The notes under the pieces are model-generated. The model saw only the letters and a program-made list of their open reading frames with translations. It was not told the origin of the DNA and made no database searches. A DNA stretch of 26,662 bases from CAZLMW01 sp964560875 (lineage in GTDB: Bacteria; Myxococcota_A; UBA9042). Below are positions 1 through 7,957 of the stretch, in pieces; position 1 is the stretch's first letter; each line of letters opens with the position of its first letter. Location of the stretch: contig CAZLMW010000112.1 of NCBI GenBank assembly GCA_964560875.1, forward strand, positions 1 through 26,662. Direction: 5' to 3'. Position numbers and translations under genes: made by a program.

Positions 1-123
1 GCTCACCGCTGACCACCGCGTCCACGAGTAGCCCGATCGGAGCGAGCCGCACCCGCCGACAGGGTGCAACCTGGACGCCTCTGCGTGTACGATGTTCGGA
101 CGCCGCGTGCCTTCGGAGAAACG
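1..123. other. 5' flank of the first gene
   Basis: There is no complete gene here. A short open stretch at 2-31 ends in TAG and could be the last codons of a gene entering from outside the window, but it is too short to identify. The segment otherwise holds the upstream region of the S8 lipoprotein gene, including its ribosome binding site at 115-118. I see no clear promoter. Confidence 0.3.
115..118 (+). promoter_or_regulatory. Ribosome binding site of the S8 lipoprotein gene
   Basis: GGAG lies 5 nt before the ATG at 124. It decides between this start and the in-frame GTG at 64. The protein beginning at 124 opens directly with a lipoprotein signal peptide, whereas the GTG start would put 20 unrelated residues in front of it. 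Confidence 0.6.
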
Positions 124-3100
124 ATGTTCAATCGCCACCATGGGCGCCTATTCGCTGTCTCGGTCGTGCTTGCCGGGGCGGTCGCTTGCTCGGACAACAC
201 CGAGAGCGACGACAGCAGTGCGGCCGAGGCAGACGTGACCTCGGGCGATGGATTCGTCGACGACGGGCTGGGACAAGCCGATGGCGCTGCCGTGGCGGAC
301 GCGAAAGTCGGCGCGTCCGATGGCGCCGTAATGACCGATACGCCCGGCGGTTCGGGTGATGACGGGGCTGCGGGCGATGCGCCAGTGTTCGACGCGCCAG
401 GGTTTGATGCGCCAGTCGGCGATGCGGCCACCGGCGGCGACGCTTCCTCGCCGACCGACACTGCAGCGCCGGACGAACCGATCAATGTGGGCGCGTGGAA
501 GCCGGAAAAAGACGACGGGAAATGGCCGGTGACGCCTTGGAAGATGCCCGATGGCCGCGTCTGGTTGCCGACTCGGACGATCGATGACGGCAAGGGTGGC
601 ACGTTGGTCATCCGCAATCCGCCTCCGCTCCGCAAGCCGGTTCGCACCTGGTTCTCGCCGGGTGCGCAATTTGAGGGAGCCGTGCAGCTGAAGTTCGTGG
701 ACGGCGCCGGCATGTCCTTCAGCAATGGGGCTTGGAAGAGTGACGGCAAGCTCGTGGTGCCCGGCCTCGGCGACCCCAAGGCGCTCAACGGGGCGTTCCA
801 GTCGCTGGCGGGGCTCGGCAAACCGGCCCGAATGTTCCTCGGCGACCACAAGAAGCTCGCCGCGGAGCGTTTGGACCTCGAGCGCAAGCTGAAGCGTTCG
901 GTGCCCGACCTCGGGGCTTTTTACGTGGTGCCGCTCAAGGGGGATGTCGCGCAAGTTTGCGACGCGCTCAACAAAATCGCCCTGGTGGAGCTGGCGTGGC
1001 CGATGAGCCGTGCGTCGACCGATGCCGTCGAGGCTGTCAATCCAGGCAAACAAGACGATTTGTGGCGGCGGACCCCCGATTTCACGCCCTACCAGGGCTA
1101 CGTGCTCCGCACCGGCGCCAACAACTGGGGCGGCCACGACGCGATCCTGCCGTGGAATTTCGAAGGCGGCCGTGGCGAGACCGTCCCTGCCGCGCAGATC
1201 GAGGCCGCCTGGAACCTCGGCCACGAGGATCTTCAGCTCAACAACGGCGCTGTCTACAGCACGTATCTCGGCGGCAAGAAGACTACCCTTGACCGGGAGC
1301 GGTACAACCACGCGCAAGCCGTCCTCGGGATCGTCAAGTCGCGCAATAACGGGTTTGGCGTCACCGGCTTGGCGAGCAACGCGGTTGTTGGCTTGATGCC
1401 GAGCCGGCCCGACGACCAGGCCAAGTGGATCGGGGTCGATCCGGCGCTCGCCTTGCTCCCCAACGACACCTGGGGAGGGATGTACGCGGTCAAGATCCAA
1501 TACCTGGCCGGCAAGCTGGCCGAAGGCGGGACGATCTTCTTCAGCCTGGGCCTCAAGTCGCCCAATCACCGCACGTGCACGACCAATGACGAGTGCACGC
1601 CGCGTGTGGCCTGTATGCCCATCCCGCCGTACCTCAAGGACACATCGGGCAACGTCATTCGGCGCTGCGAAGGCATCGAGGCGACCGGGGTGGCCAACAA
1701 CGCGTGCACCTCCGACGCCGACTGCGCGACGCGCTGGGGAATTCGTGCGCGCTGTCTGCCGGTCAACGCCCACGCCGCGGGCACCTGGCTCAAAGCCTCC
1801 TACCCCCAGGTCTGGGGCCAGTGGCGATGCGCTGGTGACGTCAACGGCAAGCACTGCACCACGAGCCTCGACTGCGATCCGGTGGGCCAGTGCGTCGCCG
1901 ACCAGGTGGGCACACAGCGCTGCGGTGGCGCGAAAGCACCGGCCGATCTGCTCGCCAACGCCACGGTTGGACCTGCGACAACCGCTGCCGGCACCGCGTG
2001 CGCCAATCATGCGGCGTGTGCAAACCTCGGCGACTCGAACTGCGCCGGAAACTTCTGCACGTGGAACAACGAAAACTGGCGGCGGCGGCGGCTCATCCCC
2101 TTCGAGTACGATCCCGGCATCTATGCGGCCATCCGCTTCGCCGCGGCGCGTGGCATCACCGTCTTGCAAGCCGCGGGCAATGAGCACCAGCGGCTCGGAT
2201 TCTTCAGCGAAGACGCGTATCCCCTCGGCGGCCAGACCAGCATTTTCAACGGTCACGACACGTTCTTGCGCTTCTACGACTGCGCGCTGCCCGGGTGCCG
2301 ACCGCCATCGGGCGGGTTTGTCATCGGGGCGACGGACGGCGGCATCGCGAACAAAGCGGGCTTCACATCCCGGGGCCCGCGGGTCGACTTCAACAGCTGG
2401 GGCCAGCGCGTCGCGACGATCGCGTACGGCAGCGCGTTCGATGACAGCTTCATCATCGCTGGGGTTCCGGTCGCGCGACACGACTACACGCTCACGTTTA
2501 ACGGCACATCGTCGGCGACCCCCATCATGGCGGGGCTCGTGCTGCAGCTGCAGGGGCTCGTCAAGGCGCACACCGGAAAGCTGATGCGTCCGGAGAAACT
2601 TCGCGTCGCGCTGCACGCCGGCGGCACGTTGATCAACAACCACGCCAAGACCGACCACGGCCATATCGGCGTTCGACCCAACCTCGCCAGCTCGATGAGT
2701 TGGCTCGAAAACGAGGGGATGCTCCCCGCAGGGATGTCATCGATCGGCGCCGAGTCGCTCACCGTCAAGGAGCTGTCCGCGGTCCGGATGACGATGCCCG
2801 GCGGCGCCAAGGAGCTGGTCGTGACGATGACGATCCGCAATGGCGGCGAGCGCATCAGTCCGGCGATCGGGCTCATCGTGCGCACCGGGCCAAAAGGTGG
2901 TGGCAAGGCGGGCGCGACCGACGATCGTCTCGGAAGCTGTCTGGATAACGCGAAGGGCGAGGGATGCTGCTCGTCGGGAGGGCCGCCAGCGCCCGGTTGC
3001 ACGGTGCGAGACCTGGCCGACAAGCAGGTCTTCGTGCCCATGATCCCCGGCACCAAGACGGCCAAGGGTGGTGGCGAGGTGAAGCTGTCATTCCGTGCTT

Positions 3101-4941
3101 CGCTTGCCGGTGGTGGTGCGGCCGGTGATGTGTGCGTCGAGCTTGACGTGGAAAAGCGCCTCAATGCCCCCCAGCGGCTCGCGAGCAAGCCGGCCATCAA
3201 GTGCGCGACCGTCGGCGTCCTTCCGGGCGTTGTTGGAATCACAGCGGGCTACCAGGCGCGCGGTCTCGACTTCAAGGCCGGCGACCCGGTCCACCCCGTA
3301 TGCGGCAAGGACTGGGGTTTCGCCGGCAGCACCGTCGCATCCGACGTTGTCGTGACGTCGCGCAACCAGCAGCTGGCGCTCATGGCGTTTCCGCACTCGG
3401 GCACGATCGGCGTCTCCAACATCGCCGCCGATTGCGCTGAGACGGACTTCAATAGTGCCGACGCCGCCGGCACCTGCGGCACCAAGGGTGTCATCAACCG
3501 TTTGCCGCTCGCTCCTACCCCAACAGGCATCGGCGGGTGCGCGCAGCCTTCGCTCGACGCAGCGCTTGGCTTCAATCCGCAGGGCCTCGCGCTGACCCGT
3601 GATCAGCGCTTTGCCGTCGTCGTGATGAACCACCTCAAGGACCCGTGTAAGGCCGGCAAACTTGCGCTTGTCGACCTGCGTACACCTGGTGATCCGCGGC
3701 TGTTTACCAAGAAAGTCGGCGGCAAGGACGTCCCCGTGTACGTCACGACCGGCCCCAACCCGGTGTCCGTTGCCGTCACCCACGAAGGCACCAAGGACGC
3801 CCGCATCGTGGTCGCGGCCCGCAGCGATTGGGTCAAGTGCAAAAACACGCCGCGCCTGGACGTCATGAAGCTCGCGGACGTGCTGAAAGACGGCGCGTCC
3901 GCGAAGGTGGACAAGCGCTGGCTGCCGGTTGGACGCGACTTCCGCCGGGTCGTCATCGACAAGCAAAACAAGGCCGCCTGGGTCGCGATGGACTACAAAC
4001 ACGCGGCGATCGGGATGCTGCGCTTCAAGGACATGACAGCGCACAGCATCCACAAGAAGAAGGGCTCGGTGCTGGGCTGGAATCGCATCCGGGCCATCGC
4101 GCCGATCAATCACGCCGACGGCAAGGTCCGCGTGCTGCTCGTCGAGCGGGATTTCGGTAGCAAGCAGGACTCACTGGGCGGCAAGTGTCCGAGCGGATTC
4201 GTGACCTGCGCCGGATTTCACTATGTGACGGTCGACGTGGACTCGATCGGGACCCCAAGCTACGACGTGTTCTGGCCGGGAACGGGGCTCTTGTTGCCGA
4301 TCTCCAGCCCCACCGACATCGTGGTGTCTGCGGATCGCAAACGCGCGCTGGTATCCGCTTCGGCCTGGTGGGTGCAGAACATGTTCCTTGGCGGCCCTAA
4401 GAACACCGTATTTGGATTCGCCAACTTCGCCCACGGCAAAGCCCACAAGGTCGGCGGGCTGTGGCGCATGGTCAACGTGCCCGAGCCCGAACCCGAGTTC
4501 TGCCCCGATGAGGTCTGCAATACCATCGACGATGATTGCGATGGCGAGACCAACGAGGACTGGCCCGAGCTCGGCAAGCCCTGCAGCCTCTCCACCGGGA
4601 TCTGCTACGCGACCGGCACCTTCGTTTGTGGGACGAAAGACAAGCTGACGACGACCTGCAACGCCAAGCCGGCGCCCAAACAGGTGGAGTTGTGCAACGG
4701 CCTGGACGACGACTGCGACGGCACCGTGGACAACCCCTGGCACGAGGAGCTCGGCGAGAGCTGTTACGCCGGCAAGGGGGCCTGTTACGTCAGCGGCAAG
4801 CGCGTCTGCAAAGCCGATGGCAGCGGGCCGACCTGCAACGCGGTCGCCGGCAAGCCGAGCAAGGAAGTGTGCGGCAACGGCCTCGACGAGGACTGCGACG
4901 GGATCAACGACAACGGCTGCAAGAAACCCGGCAAGCCGTAG
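124..4941 (+). CDS. Subtilisin-family (S8) Cys-rich lipoprotein with MopE-type metal-binding tail
   Basis: This is a predicted surface lipoprotein of 1605 residues. The signal peptide ends in a lipobox (AVAC, Cys at about residue 20), followed by an Asp/Gly/Ala-rich linker to about residue 120. An I9-like propeptide segment (about 260-300) precedes an S8 fold. His396 (NHAQAVLG), Asn686 (AAGNE) and Ser796 (GTSSATP) match the catalytic His, oxyanion Asn and nucleophile. At the Asp position the sequence reads AQIEAAWNLGHEDL, so the usual Asp is Gln358, with Glu360 nearby. A Cys-rich insertion (about 485-645) interrupts the core. Residues of about 1050-1450 resemble a YVTN-type propeller (GLALTRDQRFAVVV). 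Three MopE-like CNxxDDDCDG motifs lie after residue 1460. Activity is uncertain because of the Asp change; the fold assignment is fairly secure. The stop codon lies 6 nt from the stop of the opposing esterase gene. Confidence 0.85.
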   Translation: MFNRHHGRLFAVSVVLAGAVACSDNTESDDSSAAEADVTSGDGFVDDGLGQADGAAVADAKVGASDGAVMTDTPGGSGDDGAAGDAPVFDAPGFDAPVGDAATGGDASSPTDTAAPDEPINVGAWKPEKDDGKWPVTPWKMPDGRVWLPTRTIDDGKGGTLVIRNPPPLRKPVRTWFSPGAQFEGAVQLKFVDGAGMSFSNGAWKSDGKLVVPGLGDPKALNGAFQSLAGLGKPARMFLGDHKKLAAERLDLERKLKRSVPDLGAFYVVPLKGDVAQVCDALNKIALVELAWPMSRASTDAVEAVNPGKQDDLWRRTPDFTPYQGYVLRTGANNWGGHDAILPWNFEGGRGETVPAAQIEAAWNLGHEDLQLNNGAVYSTYLGGKKTTLDRERYNHAQAVLGIVKSRNNGFGVTGLASNAVVGLMPSRPDDQAKWIGVDPALALLPNDTWGGMYAVKIQYLAGKLAEGGTIFFSLGLKSPNHRTCTTNDECTPRVACMPIPPYLKDTSGNVIRRCEGIEATGVANNACTSDADCATRWGIRARCLPVNAHAAGTWLKASYPQVWGQWRCAGDVNGKHCTTSLDCDPVGQCVADQVGTQRCGGAKAPADLLANATVGPATTAAGTACANHAACANLGDSNCAGNFCTWNNENWRRRRLIPFEYDPGIYAAIRFAAARGITVLQAAGNEHQRLGFFSEDAYPLGGQTSIFNGHDTFLRFYDCALPGCRPPSGGFVIGATDGGIANKAGFTSRGPRVDFNSWGQRVATIAYGSAFDDSFIIAGVPVARHDYTLTFNGTSSATPIMAGLVLQLQGLVKAHTGKLMRPEKLRVALHAGGTLINNHAKTDHGHIGVRPNLASSMSWLENEGMLPAGMSSIGAESLTVKELSAVRMTMPGGAKELVVTMTIRNGGERISPAIGLIVRTGPKGGGKAGATDDRLGSCLDNAKGEGCCSSGGPPAPGCTVRDLADKQVFVPMIPGTKTAKGGGEVKLSFRASLAGGGAAGDVCVELDVEKRLNAPQRLASKPAIKCATVGVLPGVVGITAGYQARGLDFKAGDPVHPVCGKDWGFAGSTVASDVVVTSRNQQLALMAFPHSGTIGVSNIAADCAETDFNSADAAGTCGTKGVINRLPLAPTPTGIGGCAQPSLDAALGFNPQGLALTRDQRFAVVVMNHLKDPCKAGKLALVDLRTPGDPRLFTKKVGGKDVPVYVTTGPNPVSVAVTHEGTKDARIVVAARSDWVKCKNTPRLDVMKLADVLKDGASAKVDKRWLPVGRDFRRVVIDKQNKAAWVAMDYKHAAIGMLRFKDMTAHSIHKKKGSVLGWNRIRAIAPINHADGKVRVLLVERDFGSKQDSLGGKCPSGFVTCAGFHYVTVDVDSIGTPSYDVFWPGTGLLLPISSPTDIVVSADRKRALVSASAWWVQNMFLGGPKNTVFGFANFAHGKAHKVGGLWRMVNVPEPEPEFCPDEVCNTIDDDCDGETNEDWPELGKPCSLSTGICYATGTFVCGTKDKLTTTCNAKPAPKQVELCNGLDDDCDGTVDNPWHEELGESCYAGKGACYVSGKRVCKADGSGPTCNAVAGKPSKEVCGNGLDEDCDGINDNGCKKPGKP

Positions 4942-4947
4942 CTTGGA

Positions 4948-5856
4948 CTACGGTTTGGCAAACGACGCCAAGAAGTCCCAGATCACCTGGTGGGTCGACA
5001 ACCCGTCGATCGTTTGGGGCCAATCGTGGCCGACATCGTCGAGCCGATGATGTTCGACGCGAACCCCGCCCGAACAATCGGTGTGTGTGACATGGAGCCC
5101 GTCCTTGGTCGGCAGCTCGTTGACCTGCTGACAGCCGTTTCGCTTGCCCCACGACGCGACCAGCGACGGGATGTCCATCATCGTCCCGACGCTGTCCCAG
5201 GCCTTCCAATCCCAGCTGTTCTTGTAGGCGATGATCGGGTCTTTGACACCGTGGATGTGCATGACCGGGATGTTGTCGTCGAGCGAACAGGAGGCGGGAC
5301 TGACCGGCATCGTGCCGGCGAAAGAGGCGACGGCTGCGAAGCGTTTGTTCATCTGGCAGGCGACTTCGTACGTGAACATCGACCCAAGCGAGTAGCCGGT
5401 CGCGTAGATGCGCTTGGGATCGACGCAGTAGCGGCCGGAGAGGCGGTCGAGCAGCGCGTCGACGAAGCGAATGTCCTGCCGCGTCTTGTCGGTCGTGTTC
5501 AGCTGCCAGGCACCTTCGTTTTCGGGCTCCTTGTTTGCGATCGGGCGCACGAAGATGGCGGGCTGCTTGGCCGCTAACTCCTCGAACTTGGTCTGTTGAG
5601 GAAAGGGCCAATCGCCTCCGTCACCGCCCTGGAACGCGACGATGATGGGCATCGCGACACCCGCCTTGGCCGCCGGGACCGTGAGGCGGAATCGGCGCGT
5701 TTTGCCGTCGAGGATGAACTCGAAGAGGCCGCTCGTGACCGCGCTTGGTGCGCTCGCGCATTGGCTCGAGACCGGATCGGAGTTGTCGGGTGTGTCGCTG
5801 CAGCCGATCGCCAGGCAAACGGCCGCCATCGCGAGAAAACGGCGGGTACTGGGCAT
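4948..5856 (-). CDS. Secreted alpha/beta-hydrolase lipoprotein, LpqC/PHB depolymerase-type esterase
   Basis: This is a 302-residue exported esterase of the polyhydroxybutyrate depolymerase/feruloyl esterase family (LpqC, COG3509 type). The start was set at the ATG at 5856 because GGAG lies 6 nt upstream (5863-5866) and the protein then begins with a signal peptide ending in a lipobox (AIGC, Cys19). The nucleophile is Ser156 in GYSLGS. Asp206 (HGVKDP) and His277 (DVGHDW) complete a plausible triad, and the family's HG and FQGGDG oxyanion-type segments are present. Several cysteines (33, 144, 167, 190, 242, 261) suggest disulfides, which fits a periplasmic or surface location. The substrate cannot be read from sequence; esters of aliphatic polyesters or aromatic acids are known for relatives. 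It is transcribed convergently with the S8 lipoprotein gene. A longer in-frame reading to 5949 adds 31 residues that do not look like a leader. Confidence 0.85.
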   Translation of the reverse strand: MPSTRRFLAMAAVCLAIGCSDTPDNSDPVSSQCASAPSAVTSGLFEFILDGKTRRFRLTVPAAKAGVAMPIIVAFQGGDGGDWPFPQQTKFEELAAKQPAIFVRPIANKEPENEGAWQLNTTDKTRQDIRFVDALLDRLSGRYCVDPKRIYATGYSLGSMFTYEVACQMNKRFAAVASFAGTMPVSPASCSLDDNIPVMHIHGVKDPIIAYKNSWDWKAWDSVGTMMDIPSLVASWGKRNGCQQVNELPTKDGLHVTHTDCSGGVRVEHHRLDDVGHDWPQTIDGLSTHQVIWDFLASFAKP

Positions 5857-5862
5857 CGACGT

Positions 5863-5866
5863 CTCC
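5863..5866 (-). promoter_or_regulatory. Ribosome binding site of the esterase gene
   Basis: GGAG on the minus strand, 6 nt from the ATG at 5856. It supports this start over upstream in-frame codons. Confidence 0.55.
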
Positions 5867-5950
5867 AGGCTGCTGGCGCGGGGAGTGTGGCAAGATCTGG
5901 TCATCAATGCGATGCGGCGTTGAAGCGCACACCGCCACGGAGACCTCACG

Positions 5951-6043
5951 ATGCGAAAGTTGCTCGACGCGCTGTGTGACGTCCTTCATCTGCCGGCCGT
6001 CAAGGGCAAGGGGCCGATGAAAACCTGGCTGCCGGATCGCTGA
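5951..6043 (+). CDS. Possible 30-residue small ORF (uncertain)
   Basis: A short reading frame begins with ATG and has GGAG at 5939-5942, 8 nt upstream. The product begins MRKLLDALCDVL and ends in GKGPMKTWLPDR. An in-frame stop at 5921-5923 closes the frame upstream, so this is not the visible end of a longer gene. The final segment recalls the KGKGxMxTW strand near the end of class III adenylate/guanylate cyclase domains, so it could be a remnant of a decayed gene, but the resemblance is short. It is divergent from the esterase gene, 94 nt away. It may equally be a chance ORF in GC-rich DNA. Confidence 0.25.
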   Translation: MRKLLDALCDVLHLPAVKGKGPMKTWLPDR

Positions 6044-6382
6044 CCGCCCGCACCAGTCCGGGCTAGAGCCAATGCCGGCCGCGGCGCCCCGCGTTGGCGA
6101 GCGACCACTCCGCAACGGGCCCGGTTGCGCTACGACTGGCCGGCCGCTGACCGTGCAACCGACGGGCCATGGCCGCCACCGCGATCGGATGAGCCTTACC
6201 TGTTCATGCCGCCGGCGTACGTCCATGGTGCCGAGAGCTTTGCTGTTTTTGCCCAGCGCCACATCGCCGCGAGCCGCGCCCGAGCAGCCGTGGTCGGAGT
6301 TGTCGCTGCGCCGCTTCGATAACAGCTCGAAATCACCGGACCGAACAGCGATCAGAGACACCAGGAGGCCGAAATCGCGCTG
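6044..6382. other. Intergenic stretch without a convincing gene
   Basis: About 340 nt lie between the small ORF and the end of the DNA methylase gene. Open frames exist on both strands, as expected at this GC content, but they are Arg/Pro/Ala-rich, lack a ribosome binding site and match no family I know. No clear terminator for the methylase gene is visible. Confidence 0.5.
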
Positions 6383-7957
6383 CTACGGCCGTCTCGTCGC
6401 GTCGGTGGGCGGGCCGAAGACCGCGGACGAGCGTTCGGCAAGGCGCAGTCGGGCGCGCCAGTTCTCGGCGTGCAGGTGCTCTGCTTCGTCCATGGCGGTG
6501 AGCAAATCCGCGGTTTTTTCGTCGTCTGCGGGCAGCGGGACAGGCAGCTCGGCGATGTCGCGTGGACGCAGGTGTGCGGTTTGGCCCCGCGCGAGCTCCT
6601 GGATGGCGCGGCGGGTCGACGGTTGGCGCAACCACGCGAGCAGGTAGCGCCGGTCGATGCGGTCGGGATCGGGACGGAGCCGGAGCAGTTCGCCGACGAA
6701 CAGCACCTCTTCGCCGTATTCGTCGGGTACGAAGGTGACCGCGTCCACTTTCGCCGCGATGTAGCGCCTCGCGTGGGCGGTCGATGTCATCACGATGTCG
6801 CCCACTCGGGCGGTAAGAAGCGGCCAGACACGTCCGCGCGCGAGCTTTTCGGGCCACGACGGCGACACGAAGTTGCGCGGCTTGCGGTGCCAATCGATGC
6901 CGTGGCCGGTCAGGTTGCCGACCTTGAGGATGAAGGCGCCGTCGTCGCCGTACACCGCCTTGCCGGGGGTTCGACCGGTGCGAATGTCGGTGCACAGGTC
7001 GCCGAGGCGCGCGGTGGGCCTTTGGGGTGGGACGGATTGCTCCGTTTGCGGCCCTGGTGACGAAACGACGGGCGTGTGGGGACGACGCTTGCGGAGGGTC
7101 CAGATCGATGTTCCGACGCGCGCCCCGCCGCTGATGAACGTGTCCTCGGGCAGCGCTTCGATGCTGACGGTCTCGGCGCGTTCGGCGATGTAGTCGCGGG
7201 CTTTCTGGTCGCGCACGTTGGACAAGACACCGTTTGGTACGACGAATGCGGCGATTCCCGCGTGTCCCAGGAGCTCGAGTGCGCGCTGCAGAAATAGCCA
7301 ATGGGCGGGAACGCCGGCGGTGCGGCCGTCGCTGACGGTTGACGCGATCCCGGGACCGGCCATCTCTCGCGGCACACCGATCCCGAAAGGCGGGTTGCAG
7401 ACGACGGCGTCGAAGCTCCCTGGCGCCGCCCAATCGGGGACGTCTCGCGTCGCCAACCCGTCGCCCTGGTGCAGGCGCAATCGTTGTCCGAAGCGGTCGT
7501 TCAACGCCCATCGCGCGGCGGCCAGGACGGTGCCGTGCCGATCGATGCCGCACACTTCACTGGGGTCGCCGTCGGCGCGGCCAATCGCGAGCAACAGCCC
7601 CCCAGTCCCACATGCCGGGTCGATGACACGTTTGCCGTCCACCGGGCCGATCGCAGCCGCGACGCGATCGGCGACGGAATCGGGGGTGATGTACAGGCCG
7701 AGGCCTTTTCGCAGGTCACCAGCCACGAACGTCCGCAGCGCCACGGCCGCTACATCGACCTCCCCGCGTCCGTTTCGGAGACCGCTTAGGGAGGCGAACA
7801 CATCGGCCCCGTTCTCATGGTCGTTGTCGTCGTCCCGCCCGGTCAGCCAGTTGACGAGGCGCGAGAAGGCGTCTTCGGGCCCGAGTCCATCGCGGTTGCG
7901 CAGCTGCCTGTGCGCTTTGCGGAGCGCGCTGACGTAGCCTGGCAGTCTCGCGTTCAC
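6383..7957 (-). CDS. N-6 adenine DNA methylase fused to a type I-style specificity domain
   Basis: This gene encodes a 524-residue protein that should methylate adenine N6 in DNA. The N-terminal half is an HsdM-like methylase. LGLYITP is the entry motif, DPACGTGG (about 113-120) is the SAM-binding motif I and NPPFG (about 188-192) is catalytic motif IV. From about residue 316 the sequence becomes a single HsdS-like target-recognition half (opening RLGDLCTDIRTGRTP, then FILKVGNLTG, closing with LRPRDIAELPVPLP and a helical end), as in M-S fusions. No nuclease or HsdR gene is visible, so it looks like an orphan methylase. The GTG at 7957 is chosen because it overlaps the rRNA methyltransferase stop as GTGA, implying translational coupling. 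A GTG at 7984 would add nine residues and a larger overlap. Neither start has a strong ribosome binding site. The recognition sequence is unknown. Confidence 0.85.
   Translation of the reverse strand: MNARLPGYVSALRKAHRQLRNRDGLGPEDAFSRLVNWLTGRDDDNDHENGADVFASLSGLRNGRGEVDVAAVALRTFVAGDLRKGLGLYITPDSVADRVAAAIGPVDGKRVIDPACGTGGLLLAIGRADGDPSEVCGIDRHGTVLAAARWALNDRFGQRLRLHQGDGLATRDVPDWAAPGSFDAVVCNPPFGIGVPREMAGPGIASTVSDGRTAGVPAHWLFLQRALELLGHAGIAAFVVPNGVLSNVRDQKARDYIAERAETVSIEALPEDTFISGGARVGTSIWTLRKRRPHTPVVSSPGPQTEQSVPPQRPTARLGDLCTDIRTGRTPGKAVYGDDGAFILKVGNLTGHGIDWHRKPRNFVSPSWPEKLARGRVWPLLTARVGDIVMTSTAHARRYIAAKVDAVTFVPDEYGEEVLFVGELLRLRPDPDRIDRRYLLAWLRQPSTRRAIQELARGQTAHLRPRDIAELPVPLPADDEKTADLLTAMDEAEHLHAENWRARLRLAERSSAVFGPPTDATRRP

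Noticed and set aside
148..2664. An 838-codon open frame on the minus strand opposite the S8 gene
   Set aside because: It is Arg/Ala/Val-rich with no family features or ribosome binding site and lies fully antisense to a well-supported gene. Long antisense frames are common at this GC content.
6125..6322. A 65-codon plus-strand frame in the gap upstream of the methylase
   Set aside because: It starts only with TTG, lacks a ribosome binding site and resembles no family. The segment MPPAYVHGAESFAVF looks protein-like but is not enough.
6383..7957. A complete restriction-modification or BREX/PglX-type defence system
   Set aside because: Only an HsdM/HsdS-like fusion is present, about 520 residues long. 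No nuclease, helicase or other defence genes flank it; the neighbours are an rRNA methyltransferase and a lipoprotein.
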